A stretch of DNA of 64,000 bases from GCA-020343675 sp964462945 (GTDB lineage: Bacteria; Planctomycetota; Phycisphaerae; Sedimentisphaerales; Anaerobacaceae), in the NCBI GenBank assembly GCA_964462945.1, contig CAYWZW010000001.1:1-64000 (forward strand), written 5' to 3'. The notes under the pieces were generated by a model. It worked only from the letters and a program-made list of their open reading frames with translations. It made no database searches and was not told the DNA's origin. The position numbers were made by a program, and so were the translations under genes. Of this stretch, positions 51,666 to 59,186 are shown piece after piece (position 1 is the first letter of the stretch; every line of letters begins with the position of its first letter).

Positions 51666-52355
51666 ATGAAGAACAGTAAAAAGTATTCCAAGAAAATACA
51701 GGGATTGTACCGCGCACTGAGCCACAAGCACGCGAAAGTGCAAAAAGCCAGTCACGAGGACGTCGTGGACGCCATTGTTTACGCCATCGTGAGCGCCTCA
51801 TTGACCGAGAAGCAAGCAGAATCCGCTATGGGAAGGTTCGCCGAATGTTTCGTTGATTGGAACGATTTGCGTGTTTCGCGGCCGGAAGAGATCGTCGAGG
51901 CGTTGGGAAGCGATACGCCCGATACCCGAGCAACTGCTTCAACGATCATCAAGGTTCTGACCGGCATATTCAACCAATATCACAAAATCAGCCTGGAAGC
52001 GTTGGGGAAGACCGGCAAACGCCCGGCCAGGCAAGCCCTTGAGAAAATTGATGGGATCAGTCGTTTCGTCATTGATTATTGTATGCTCACGTCTCTGCAC
52101 GGACACGCCATACCCCTTACAGAAAAAATGACAGAATACCTCAAGGGCAACGAGTTGGTTGACCCGGAAGCCGATGAGCAGGAAATCGAAGGATTCTTGG
52201 CCAAGCAAATTCCGGCCAAAAATGGATACGAGTTTTACGCGCTCTTGCGACAAGAAAGCGAAGCCCCCGACGCTGACAAAGCGAAAAAGGCCAGGACCGC
52301 AAGCCAGAAAACCGGCAAGACAACATCAATAATCAAGAAGAAAGAGAAAAAGTGA
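51666..52355 (+). CDS. HhH-GPD (endonuclease III-like) protein without catalytic residues
   Basis: 229 residues. The pattern of AIVSASLTEKQAESAMGRF and IIKVLTGIFNQYHKISL matches the helical HhH-GPD fold of endonuclease III. The hairpin reads IDGISRFVIDY (about 128-138) where Nth has LPGVGRKTANV, so the catalytic Lys position is Phe. The following segment AIPLTEKM lacks the VDTH aspartate. There is no iron-sulfur cluster Cys set. The C-terminus is Lys-rich (KKARTASQKTGKTTS). It is probably DNA- or RNA-binding only. It lies between rbfA (79 bases) and hisG (40 bases) and could be transcribed with them. Confidence 0.65.
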   Translation: MKNSKKYSKKIQGLYRALSHKHAKVQKASHEDVVDAIVYAIVSASLTEKQAESAMGRFAECFVDWNDLRVSRPEEIVEALGSDTPDTRATASTIIKVLTGIFNQYHKISLEALGKTGKRPARQALEKIDGISRFVIDYCMLTSLHGHAIPLTEKMTEYLKGNELVDPEADEQEIEGFLAKQIPAKNGYEFYALLRQESEAPDADKAKKARTASQKTGKTTSIIKKKEKK

Positions 52356-52395
52356 ACAATCAAGAAAGCAAGAGCTTGAAATAAGAACTGGAACA

Positions 52396-53271
52396 ATGAC
52401 AAAACCGACACTGAAATTGGGAATTCCCGCAGGTAGTCTGCAGAAGGCAACGATCGAGCTTTTTGGCAAAGCCGGGTTCCACATCCTTGACTCAGACAGA
52501 AGCTACCTGCCTCGCATAGACGACGAACAAATCCGGCTGATCATGCTGCGAGCCCAGGAAATGAGCAGATATGTTGAAGATGGTGTCCTCGATGCCGGTA
52601 TTACCGGCCACGATTGGATAACTGAAAGCGGTTCAGATGTGGTCGAAGTCTGTGAGCTTGCTTACAGCAAAGCCACAAACAACCCCGCCAGGTGGGTCTT
52701 GGCCGTGCCCGACGAGTCAAAAGTGAAACGTGCAGCGGATCTGGCCGGCGGAATCATCGCAACCGAGCTTGTGAACGTAACAAAGGCGTATTTCGCAGAG
52801 AAAAAAATCGAGGTGAAGGTCGAATTTAGCTGGGGTGCGACGGAGGTCAAGGCTCGGCTGGTGGATGCCATCGTGGAGCTTACCGAGACCGGCACGTCGC
52901 TGCGGGCAAACAATCTGCGAATCATAGACACCGTGATTAGTTCCACAACGAGGCTCATTGGCAACAAACAGGCCTGGCAGGATGCGTTCAAGCGGGAGAA
53001 AATAGAAAACATCTCCATCTTGCTCAATGCCGCAATCGATGCCGGCAGCAAAGTCGGCCTGAAGATGAACATAAAAAAGAGCGATTTGGAGTCGATCCTG
53101 AAGGTGCTGCCGGCTGAGAAGAGCCCAACGGTATCCTCTCTGGCGGATCCGGATTACGTGGCGATAGAAGTCATCATTGACGACAAGATCGAACGAACGC
53201 TGGTCCCGGCCCTCACACGAGCCGGCGCCTCAGGCATCATCACCTATCCTCTCAATAAGGTCATTCACTAA
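52396..53271 (+). CDS. hisG: ATP phosphoribosyltransferase HisG (long form)
   Basis: First step of histidine synthesis: condenses ATP and PRPP; feedback-inhibited by histidine. The 291-residue long form does not need HisZ. The N-terminal catalytic part has LKLGIPAGSLQKATIELF and DAGITGHDWI. The PRPP-binding loop is ELTETGTSLRANNL (about 155-168). The C-terminal ACT-like regulatory domain (about 215-291) ends GASGIITYPLNKVIH. The only other histidine gene in the window is hisF. Confidence 0.95.
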   Translation: MTKPTLKLGIPAGSLQKATIELFGKAGFHILDSDRSYLPRIDDEQIRLIMLRAQEMSRYVEDGVLDAGITGHDWITESGSDVVEVCELAYSKATNNPARWVLAVPDESKVKRAADLAGGIIATELVNVTKAYFAEKKIEVKVEFSWGATEVKARLVDAIVELTETGTSLRANNLRIIDTVISSTTRLIGNKQAWQDAFKREKIENISILLNAAIDAGSKVGLKMNIKKSDLESILKVLPAEKSPTVSSLADPDYVAIEVIIDDKIERTLVPALTRAGASGIITYPLNKVIH

Positions 53272-53300
53272 CATTTGATGCCGGAGAATCTACAGTTTCC

Positions 53301-53328
53301 TTGCTGTCTGTGTCAAATCCGGTATAAT
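53301..53328 (+). promoter_or_regulatory. sigma-70-type promoter for dxr
   Basis: TTGCTG (53301-53306), 16-base spacer, TATAAT (53323-53328). Transcription would start about 53335, giving a leader of about 35 bases. Confidence 0.6.
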
Positions 53329-53371
53329 TGCCTGCGAAAGTTGCTGCAGTGAACAACTGGAATTGGTATTC

Positions 53372-54529
53372 GTGGCAAAGCAAATTGCTATTTTGGGTTC
53401 GACTGGATCGATCGGCAAGAATGCCCTGCGGGTGATTGATGGGCTCGGGCCTGAATACAGGATTGTCGCACTGAGCGCCCACAGCAACGTGCAGTTGTTG
53501 GCCGAGCAGGCGAGGCGGTATAAACCCGCTTATGTTGCCGTCACAAACGCGGATTACGCGGAGCAGTTCTACGAATTGAGCAGCCAGATGGATGCCGAGA
53601 TCCTGGTTGGGCCAAACGGGTTGGTAGAGATTGCGGAACTTGAAGAGGTGGATGTTGTCGTCGCGGCGGTTGTCGGTGCGGCGGGTCTGCCCGCGGTTCT
53701 TGCCGCGGCACGCAAAGGCAAGAGACTCGCTCTCGCCAACAAGGAGCCGCTTGTCATTGCAGGAGAGCTGCTCAAGAGAGAAGCGGCGAAAAACGGCGCC
53801 ACGATTCTGCCGGTGGACAGCGAACATTCGGCGATTTTCCAGGCGATGCAGTCGGGTCGCCGCGAAGAAGTCAATAGGATCATCCTGACGGCCTCCGGCG
53901 GACCCTTCAGGGAAGCGAACGCGGAGGACATCCGGAATGTAACATTAGAGCAGGCCCTCGCGCATCCCGTTTGGGACATGGGGCCGAAGATCAGCGTTGA
54001 CTCGGCAACGATGATGAACAAGGCGTTCGAGATTATCGAAGCTCACTGGCTGTTTGACATGCCGGTCGAGAAGATAGAGGTTCTCATTCATCCTGAGTCG
54101 ATCGTTCACTCCCTCGTCGAATTTGTGGACGGCTCGATGATCGCTCAGCTCAGTGAGCCGGACATGTGTCTTCCCATTCAGTACGCCCTGACGCATCCGG
54201 CGCGCGTGGCCGGGATCGCCCGCAGACTCCGGCTCGAAGAACTGGGACGACTGACGTTTGAAAAACCCAATCTGGAGACGTTTCGAGCGCTGCCGTTGGG
54301 GTATGAGGTTGCGCGAACAGGCGGCACCGCGGCGGTTGTTTTCAATGCTGCAAATGAAGCTGCTGTCGAGGAATTCTTGGCGGGCAGAATCAAATTTGCT
54401 AACATAGTCGAGCTTATCGAACATTGCTTGAATAAGCATAGCGTAAGAACAAGGGTGTCTCTCGATGAGCTGCTTGAGGCGGACGCCTGGGCCAGAAGAG
54501 AGGTCACGGAACTGGCATACAGCATATAG
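53372..54529 (+). CDS. dxr: 1-deoxy-D-xylulose 5-phosphate reductoisomerase
   Basis: Second enzyme of the MEP isoprenoid pathway: converts DXP to MEP with NADPH. It has about 385 residues. The NADPH-binding start is AILGSTGSIGKNALRVI. The active-site region has PVDSEHSAIFQ (metal-binding Asp and Glu), TASGGPFRE, HPVWDMGPKISVDSATMMNK and the loop EIIEAHWLFD. GTG 53372 gives the usual N-terminus just before AKQIAILGS; TTG 53363 would add three residues. rseP follows 35 bases later, a common dxr-rseP pairing. Confidence 0.95.
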   Translation: MAKQIAILGSTGSIGKNALRVIDGLGPEYRIVALSAHSNVQLLAEQARRYKPAYVAVTNADYAEQFYELSSQMDAEILVGPNGLVEIAELEEVDVVVAAVVGAAGLPAVLAAARKGKRLALANKEPLVIAGELLKREAAKNGATILPVDSEHSAIFQAMQSGRREEVNRIILTASGGPFREANAEDIRNVTLEQALAHPVWDMGPKISVDSATMMNKAFEIIEAHWLFDMPVEKIEVLIHPESIVHSLVEFVDGSMIAQLSEPDMCLPIQYALTHPARVAGIARRLRLEELGRLTFEKPNLETFRALPLGYEVARTGGTAAVVFNAANEAAVEEFLAGRIKFANIVELIEHCLNKHSVRTRVSLDELLEADAWARREVTELAYSI

Positions 54530-54564
54530 AGCCCGGTTTGTCTGCTGGTTATGAAGGAGTTTTG

Positions 54565-56682
54565 ATGTCTGAATCAAACGGTTTCTCTAACAGGTACTTT
54601 CGGGTGTTTCTGCTGATTATCATTGCGATCCCCGTTGTCCTTCTGGCTGTCCTGAACATCGGGGTGGTCGGCAACGTCCTGCTGGTCTTGCTCGGGTTTG
54701 GGGCGGTGATTTTAGTCCACGAGTTCGGCCACTTCGTGGTTGCCAAATCATCCGGCATCAAGGTCGAAGCCTTCTCGTTGTTCATGCCGCCCATCTTACT
54801 GGGTGTGCGAAGAACAGAGAACGGCATTCGCTTTCGGATATTGCCGGAGGTTTTCACCAGGAAAGACGACGAGTCGGGTGACGGCTCGCTAAGTTTTACC
54901 CTCGCTTGCAAAGGCAAAGCCAGTGAAACAGAATATCGCGTCGGGCTTATTCCGTTCGGTGGTTTCGTCAAGATGCTGGGACAGGATGACACCGCGTCGG
55001 TCAAAACCAGTAATGATCCCCGTTCGTTCGCCAACAAGCCGGCCCATACTCGCGCGGCTGTGCTGGCCGCGGGCGTTGTGTTCAACGTGATTAGCGCCGT
55101 TATTATTTTCATGATCGCTTTTCTTAAGGGTATCGATTTGCCGCCCGCCGTGGTCGGAGGGGTGATACCGGATTCGCCGGCGGCGCACGCAGGTCTGAAA
55201 GCCGGCGATGAAATCATCGAAATAGCCGGCAAGGCGAAAGACCTTGACTTCAGTAACATCGCCATAGCAGCCGCCTTGTCCGGACGGGATGAGAAGGTTG
55301 CGATGAGAGTAAGACGCGCGAACGGCGATGAAGAAGATTTGGCGATGGCGGCCGAGCAGTTGCCGGGCGAGCCGATGCGAGGTTTTGGCATTTTATCGCC
55401 GCAGGCTCTGACGGTTGCGGACCTTTCCAAGAAGGATGCCGATGAATTATTTGAAAGAACAGGGCTTCGCAGCAGCGACCGAATCAGGGCTGTCAACGGC
55501 AGGCCAGTGCAAACCCTATGGGAGCTCGAGCAGGGGGTTCAGGATGCTTTTGCTCCGGTGGTAACATTGTCGGTTGAGAAGACGGACCCGGTTTCCAAGG
55601 CGGTCCATCTGACCGAATTACAGATTCGTCCGGGTCTGGCTGCTGCAAGAAGACCGGGTGGCTCCGAATCCTCTCTGGCTGGTGATATCTATTCCATGGT
55701 CCCGCGTTTGCGGATCACGGAAGTCCAGGCCCGGCAGGATAGCAATGATACGGAACCTTCGCTGCGAACCGGGGATGTTATTATGGCCGTTGGCGATATT
55801 GAGAATCCCACGTACGGGCAGTTGCGAGAGGTTGTCACAAAATACGAGGGTAAGAAGCTACCTATCCGGGTACTCCGCGTGGCGGGCAATGGCCCCGAAC
55901 AGACCCTCATGGTAACCGTTGTGCCCAGGCGTCCGGCCGGCGAGGACAGGGCAATGATTGGTGTTGGCCTTGTCTTTGACCTTGACCATGCTGTTGTCGC
56001 CGGGACTATCGCCCCCAAGGACGGCTCGGCACCGTTGGCAATTCCGCCGGGCGCTGCAATCACGGCTGTGGATGGCGCCGCCGTGTCAAACTTCTATGAC
56101 GTTGCCAGGGAAATCGGCAAGTACCCCGGTCAGCGGATCACAATTGACTACCGCCTCAGCGAGCAAGAGGCGGGTGCCGTTGCCTTGCACGTTGGCAGCG
56201 GCAGAGATTTTTCCCCCGTCAAATGCTCTCTTGCTGAAGTTATTCCCTTTGAGGCTTTGAAAAGGACTTACAAGGCGAGCGGCCCGGTCGATGCCGTGGT
56301 CATGGGATACAGAAGGACCGTTATGTTTGTTGCCCAGACCTATTTGACGTTGAAGCGCCTGGTTGGGGGGCTTGTCAGCCCCAAGAATCTCATGGGACCT
56401 GTCGGCATTATCACGTTTAGCTATCGGATTGTTGCTGAGCAGCCGCTGGTTTACTACGTGTACTTTCTCGGCCTGATCAGCGCGGTCATTGCGGTGTTCA
56501 ATTTCCTGCCCCTGCCTCCCCTTGATGGCGGCTTGGTCGCGCTCTTGCTGGTCGAGAAAGCCAAGGGCTCGGCGTTGAGCGAGCGCGTCCAGGCCGTTAT
56601 CGCATACGCCGGATGGGCGCTCATACTGACTCTCATCCTCTATGTGACGTTTAATGATATTGTCAGGAGTTTTTTCAGCTAA
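54565..56682 (+). CDS. rseP: Site-2 metalloprotease RseP-like (M50) with PDZ domains
   Basis: Intramembrane zinc protease that cleaves membrane-held regulators or leftover signal peptides. It has 705 residues, longer than the usual 350-450. HEFGH is at 52-56 in the first helices. The Asp motif is near the end, in NFLPLPPLDGG. Between them are PDZ-like domains (about 190-260, and a second around 390-460; GGVIPDSPAAHAGLKAGDEI; PSLRTGDVIMAVGDI), and perhaps a third near 490-550, which explains the length. The ATG 54565 has AAGGAG upstream. It follows dxr by 35 bases. Confidence 0.93.
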   Translation: MSESNGFSNRYFRVFLLIIIAIPVVLLAVLNIGVVGNVLLVLLGFGAVILVHEFGHFVVAKSSGIKVEAFSLFMPPILLGVRRTENGIRFRILPEVFTRKDDESGDGSLSFTLACKGKASETEYRVGLIPFGGFVKMLGQDDTASVKTSNDPRSFANKPAHTRAAVLAAGVVFNVISAVIIFMIAFLKGIDLPPAVVGGVIPDSPAAHAGLKAGDEIIEIAGKAKDLDFSNIAIAAALSGRDEKVAMRVRRANGDEEDLAMAAEQLPGEPMRGFGILSPQALTVADLSKKDADELFERTGLRSSDRIRAVNGRPVQTLWELEQGVQDAFAPVVTLSVEKTDPVSKAVHLTELQIRPGLAAARRPGGSESSLAGDIYSMVPRLRITEVQARQDSNDTEPSLRTGDVIMAVGDIENPTYGQLREVVTKYEGKKLPIRVLRVAGNGPEQTLMVTVVPRRPAGEDRAMIGVGLVFDLDHAVVAGTIAPKDGSAPLAIPPGAAITAVDGAAVSNFYDVAREIGKYPGQRITIDYRLSEQEAGAVALHVGSGRDFSPVKCSLAEVIPFEALKRTYKASGPVDAVVMGYRRTVMFVAQTYLTLKRLVGGLVSPKNLMGPVGIITFSYRIVAEQPLVYYVYFLGLISAVIAVFNFLPLPPLDGGLVALLLVEKAKGSALSERVQAVIAYAGWALILTLILYVTFNDIVRSFFS

Positions 56683-56710
56683 TCGTGCAGGGCCTTGCAA
56701 TGACGATTTT

Positions 56711-56790
56711 CGATTGCCGATCTGAGATTTGCGATCTTGCCCGTCGGCAGACGGGTTTGCAAATCAGCAATCGGCAATCGGCAATCGAAA
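56711..56790. repeat. Period-7 dyad array with a hairpin at its centre, glyA leader
   Basis: The left arm has units CGATTGC, CGATCTG, AGATTTG and CGATCTT (56711-56738). The centre is the hairpin CCCGTC-GGCA-GACGGG (56740-56755). The right arm is CAAATCA then GCAATCG three times (56760-56787). The arms are reverse complements. It ends 6 bases before the AAAGGAG (56794-56800) of glyA. Confidence 0.88.
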
Positions 56791-56805
56791 ATGAAAGGAG
56801 TCAAC

Positions 56806-58245
56806 GTGTTGGATGTGCTGAAAAAAATGTCTTCGCAACAGTATCACGAAGGCATATTCAGCGCTCTCAAAGAGCAAGACGGACAAATCTACGACCTCAT
56901 CATTAAAGAGTACGAACGGCTGCAGAATAACGTGCAGCTTATCGCCGCCGAGAATCAGTGCTCCCGAGCGGTTTTGGCGGCATTAGGCTCCGTCATTCAG
57001 AACAAGACGACCGAAGGTTTCCCCGGCGCCCGGTACCACGGCGGCTGCGAGGTGGTTGACGATGTAGAGAGGCTGGCCGTCGCCAGGGCGAAAGAGACCT
57101 TCGCTGCTCAATACGCCAACGTGCAGCCGCATTCCGGCACCGCCGCCAACCAGATTGTCCTGACCGCCTTGCTGGAAAGGGGCGACAGAATACTCAGCAT
57201 GGGCCTGGACCAGGGGGGACATCTATCGCATGGAGCAAAGGTTTCGTTCAGCGGCAAGTTCTTTGACGTTGAAAACTACCACGTCAATAAGGAAACTTTT
57301 CTTCTGGACTACGATGCTATCCGGGACAAAGCGATGGCGTTCAAGCCTAAACTGATTATCTGTGGGGCCAGTGCTTATTCGCGTGTGATCGATTTTCAGA
57401 AATTCCGTCGGATCGCAGATGAGGTCGGGGCGTACCTTATGGCGGACATCTCACACATCGCGGGGCTGGTGATCGCCGGGGCGCATCCCTCTCCGATAGA
57501 TGAGGCGCATTTTACCACGACAAGCACGTACAAGCCGGGAGGCCCCAGAGGCGGCCTGATACTGATGGGCAAAGACTATGCGATTTGCGATTGCCGATTG
57601 CCGATTGCCGATTTCAAATCGCAAATCGAAAATCAAAAATCAAAAATCAAAAATGGATCAACGCCGCTGTGGGAACATATCCAAAAGACGACCTTTCCGG
57701 GAGTCCAGGGAACACCCTACTTGAATAATGTGGCCGCCAAAGCCGTCTTCTTCAAAGAAACACTCTCCGACGAATACAGGGCCAGACAATTCAAGATCGT
57801 CCAAAACGCTAAGAGGCTTGCGGACGACCTGCTTGGTTTGGGATATGACGTATTGACCGGCGGGACGGACAATCACATGGCTCTGATAAACGTCGGTGTG
57901 TCGCGGGCTTCCAGCCCGCGCCCGAGGGCGGGACGCCCTCGACACGGCATGACCGGCGTCATAGCCCAAAAATGCCTCGAAGACTGCGGCATCATCGTCA
58001 ATATGAATCGGCTGCCATACGATAGGAAAAACGCCGCGGTCACCAGTGGCATCAGGGTAGGCACGCCTATTGTGACAAGAAATGGAATGGGACCGGAACA
58101 GATGGACGGCATAGCCGCGTTGATCGACACGGCACTGAGGCAAGTGACCATAACATCCGACAAAGAATACCAGATCGATAAGGCTCTCAGAGAGGAAAGC
58201 AGAGACAAAGTCAGGGAATTGTGTCACAAGTTTCCTATGCGTTGA
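56806..58245 (+). CDS. glyA: Serine hydroxymethyltransferase with two repeat insertions
   Basis: PLP enzyme that exchanges serine and glycine with tetrahydrofolate, about 479 residues. GTG 56806 is chosen: AAAGGAG lies 5 bases before it and upstream is a repeat. Signatures are QPHSGTAANQ, GGHLSHGAKVSFSGK and DISHIAGLVIAGAHP. The lysine region reads TTTSTYKPGGPRGG, so Lys sits one place later than in TTTTHKTLxGPRGG. Two insertions keep the frame: about 25 residues from the period-7 array 57580-57656 just after LILMGKDY, and 16 residues from a palindrome (57898-57945) between INVG and MTGVIAQK. Both fall in surface loops between conserved blocks. Confidence 0.9.
   Translation: MLDVLKKMSSQQYHEGIFSALKEQDGQIYDLIIKEYERLQNNVQLIAAENQCSRAVLAALGSVIQNKTTEGFPGARYHGGCEVVDDVERLAVARAKETFAAQYANVQPHSGTAANQIVLTALLERGDRILSMGLDQGGHLSHGAKVSFSGKFFDVENYHVNKETFLLDYDAIRDKAMAFKPKLIICGASAYSRVIDFQKFRRIADEVGAYLMADISHIAGLVIAGAHPSPIDEAHFTTTSTYKPGGPRGGLILMGKDYAICDCRLPIADFKSQIENQKSKIKNGSTPLWEHIQKTTFPGVQGTPYLNNVAAKAVFFKETLSDEYRARQFKIVQNAKRLADDLLGLGYDVLTGGTDNHMALINVGVSRASSPRPRAGRPRHGMTGVIAQKCLEDCGIIVNMNRLPYDRKNAAVTSGIRVGTPIVTRNGMGPEQMDGIAALIDTALRQVTITSDKEYQIDKALREESRDKVRELCHKFPMR
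57580..57656. repeat. Period-7 dyad array inside glyA
   Basis: Eleven 7-base units. Five read left to right as GCGATTT, GCGATTG, CCGATTG, CCGATTG, CCGATTT. Then come CAAATCG twice, AAAATCA three times and AAAATGG. The centre CGATTT-C-AAATCG is an exact inverted repeat. It is translated without a stop, giving a Lys/Ile/Gln/Asn-rich segment. Confidence 0.92.
57898..57945. repeat. Two-hairpin palindromic element inside glyA
   Basis: The outer stem GTGTCG (57898-57903) pairs with CGACAC (57940-57945). Inside are CGGGCT-TCC-AGCCCG (57904-57918) and AGGGCG-GGA-CGCCCT (57925-57939). It is 48 bases, a multiple of three, and adds 16 residues. The 3-base loops TCC and GGA are complementary to each other. 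Confidence 0.88.
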
Positions 58246-58277
58246 GCGCTGAATGTAATAGAATCCAGCTTCCCCAC

Positions 58278-59006
58278 TCATTCGGACTTGGAATTTCGCG
58301 TGGGCATCTGAGCATTTACGGCCTTGCGCCAAGTGTCCAGACGCATTCGCAGCTCTTCCGCTCTCTCGGGCATTTTTCCTGCGAGGTCTTTCTCCTCACC
58401 GGTGTCGCTTTTGAGGTTGTACAACTCGACGCGATTGTCCTCGAAGTATTCCAGCAGTTTCCAGTCGCCTTGACGAATTGAGCTCACCGGGCTGGTTGTA
58501 GGGTAGTAATGGGGGTAGTGCCAATAAAGGGTCTGGCGCTCAAGCGTGGCACTGGGGTTTTTCAACAAGGGCACCAGGCTGAGGCCGTCCACGTCGGCGA
58601 TGGTCACCTGCTCAAGAGGCATGTTACCCTCCATGACCGGCGGGACAAGCCTCCGACCGAGCGGCGGGTTCGCTGAGGCTTCGTACCAGGTGGTCATGTG
58701 CAGCCGGGCCGGATACTTGCCGGTCATAATTGAAGCACGCGTCGGCGAGCAAACCGGCGCCGCGGCATAGGCGTCGGTAAACCGCATCCCCTGTCGGGCC
58801 AGCCGGTCGATGTGGGGCGTCTCGTGCAGATCGCCACCGTAACAGCCCACGTCCGCCCAGCCAAGGTCGTCAACGAGGATAAAGACAAAATTAAGGGATG
58901 GGGAAGGCCCTTTCGTCGCTCCGCGGACACCGACTGGCATCGCAGTCTGTGCAGCAAAGCACGCCGCGTATCTCAGAAAATCTCGTCTGGTCAACACATC
59001 TGCCAT
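58278..59006 (-). pseudogene. Sulfatase with a large internal in-frame deletion
   Basis: Exported arylsulfatase-family protein, 242 residues against about 450-500 normally. The signal is LRYAACFAAQTAMPVGVRG. The N-terminal metal Asp pair (VDDLGWADVG) and the formylglycine site CSPTR (Cys86) are intact. The C-terminal block (GDWKLLEYFEDNRVELYNL) is also intact. At about residue 136-139 the text jumps from MPLEQVTIA to DVDGLSLVPLL, so the middle with GKWHLG and other catalytic His/Lys residues is missing. The frame is kept across the junction near 58597. It is either a decayed gene or a collapsed assembly; activity is unlikely. Confidence 0.8.
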
Positions 59007-59186
59007 GCTCTTCGCACCTGATCGCTATTATATCCACAAGACCTCATGTGTCTATGGCACAAACGTCAGAAAGTATCATTACAATGGCTCACTCTCGATT
59101 TATCATATATGCAGCCATCAGAATTGATTTGACGAAGCAACTGATTTTGACTATAGGGTCGTTCGTACTGGGAAATATCAGAAAGG

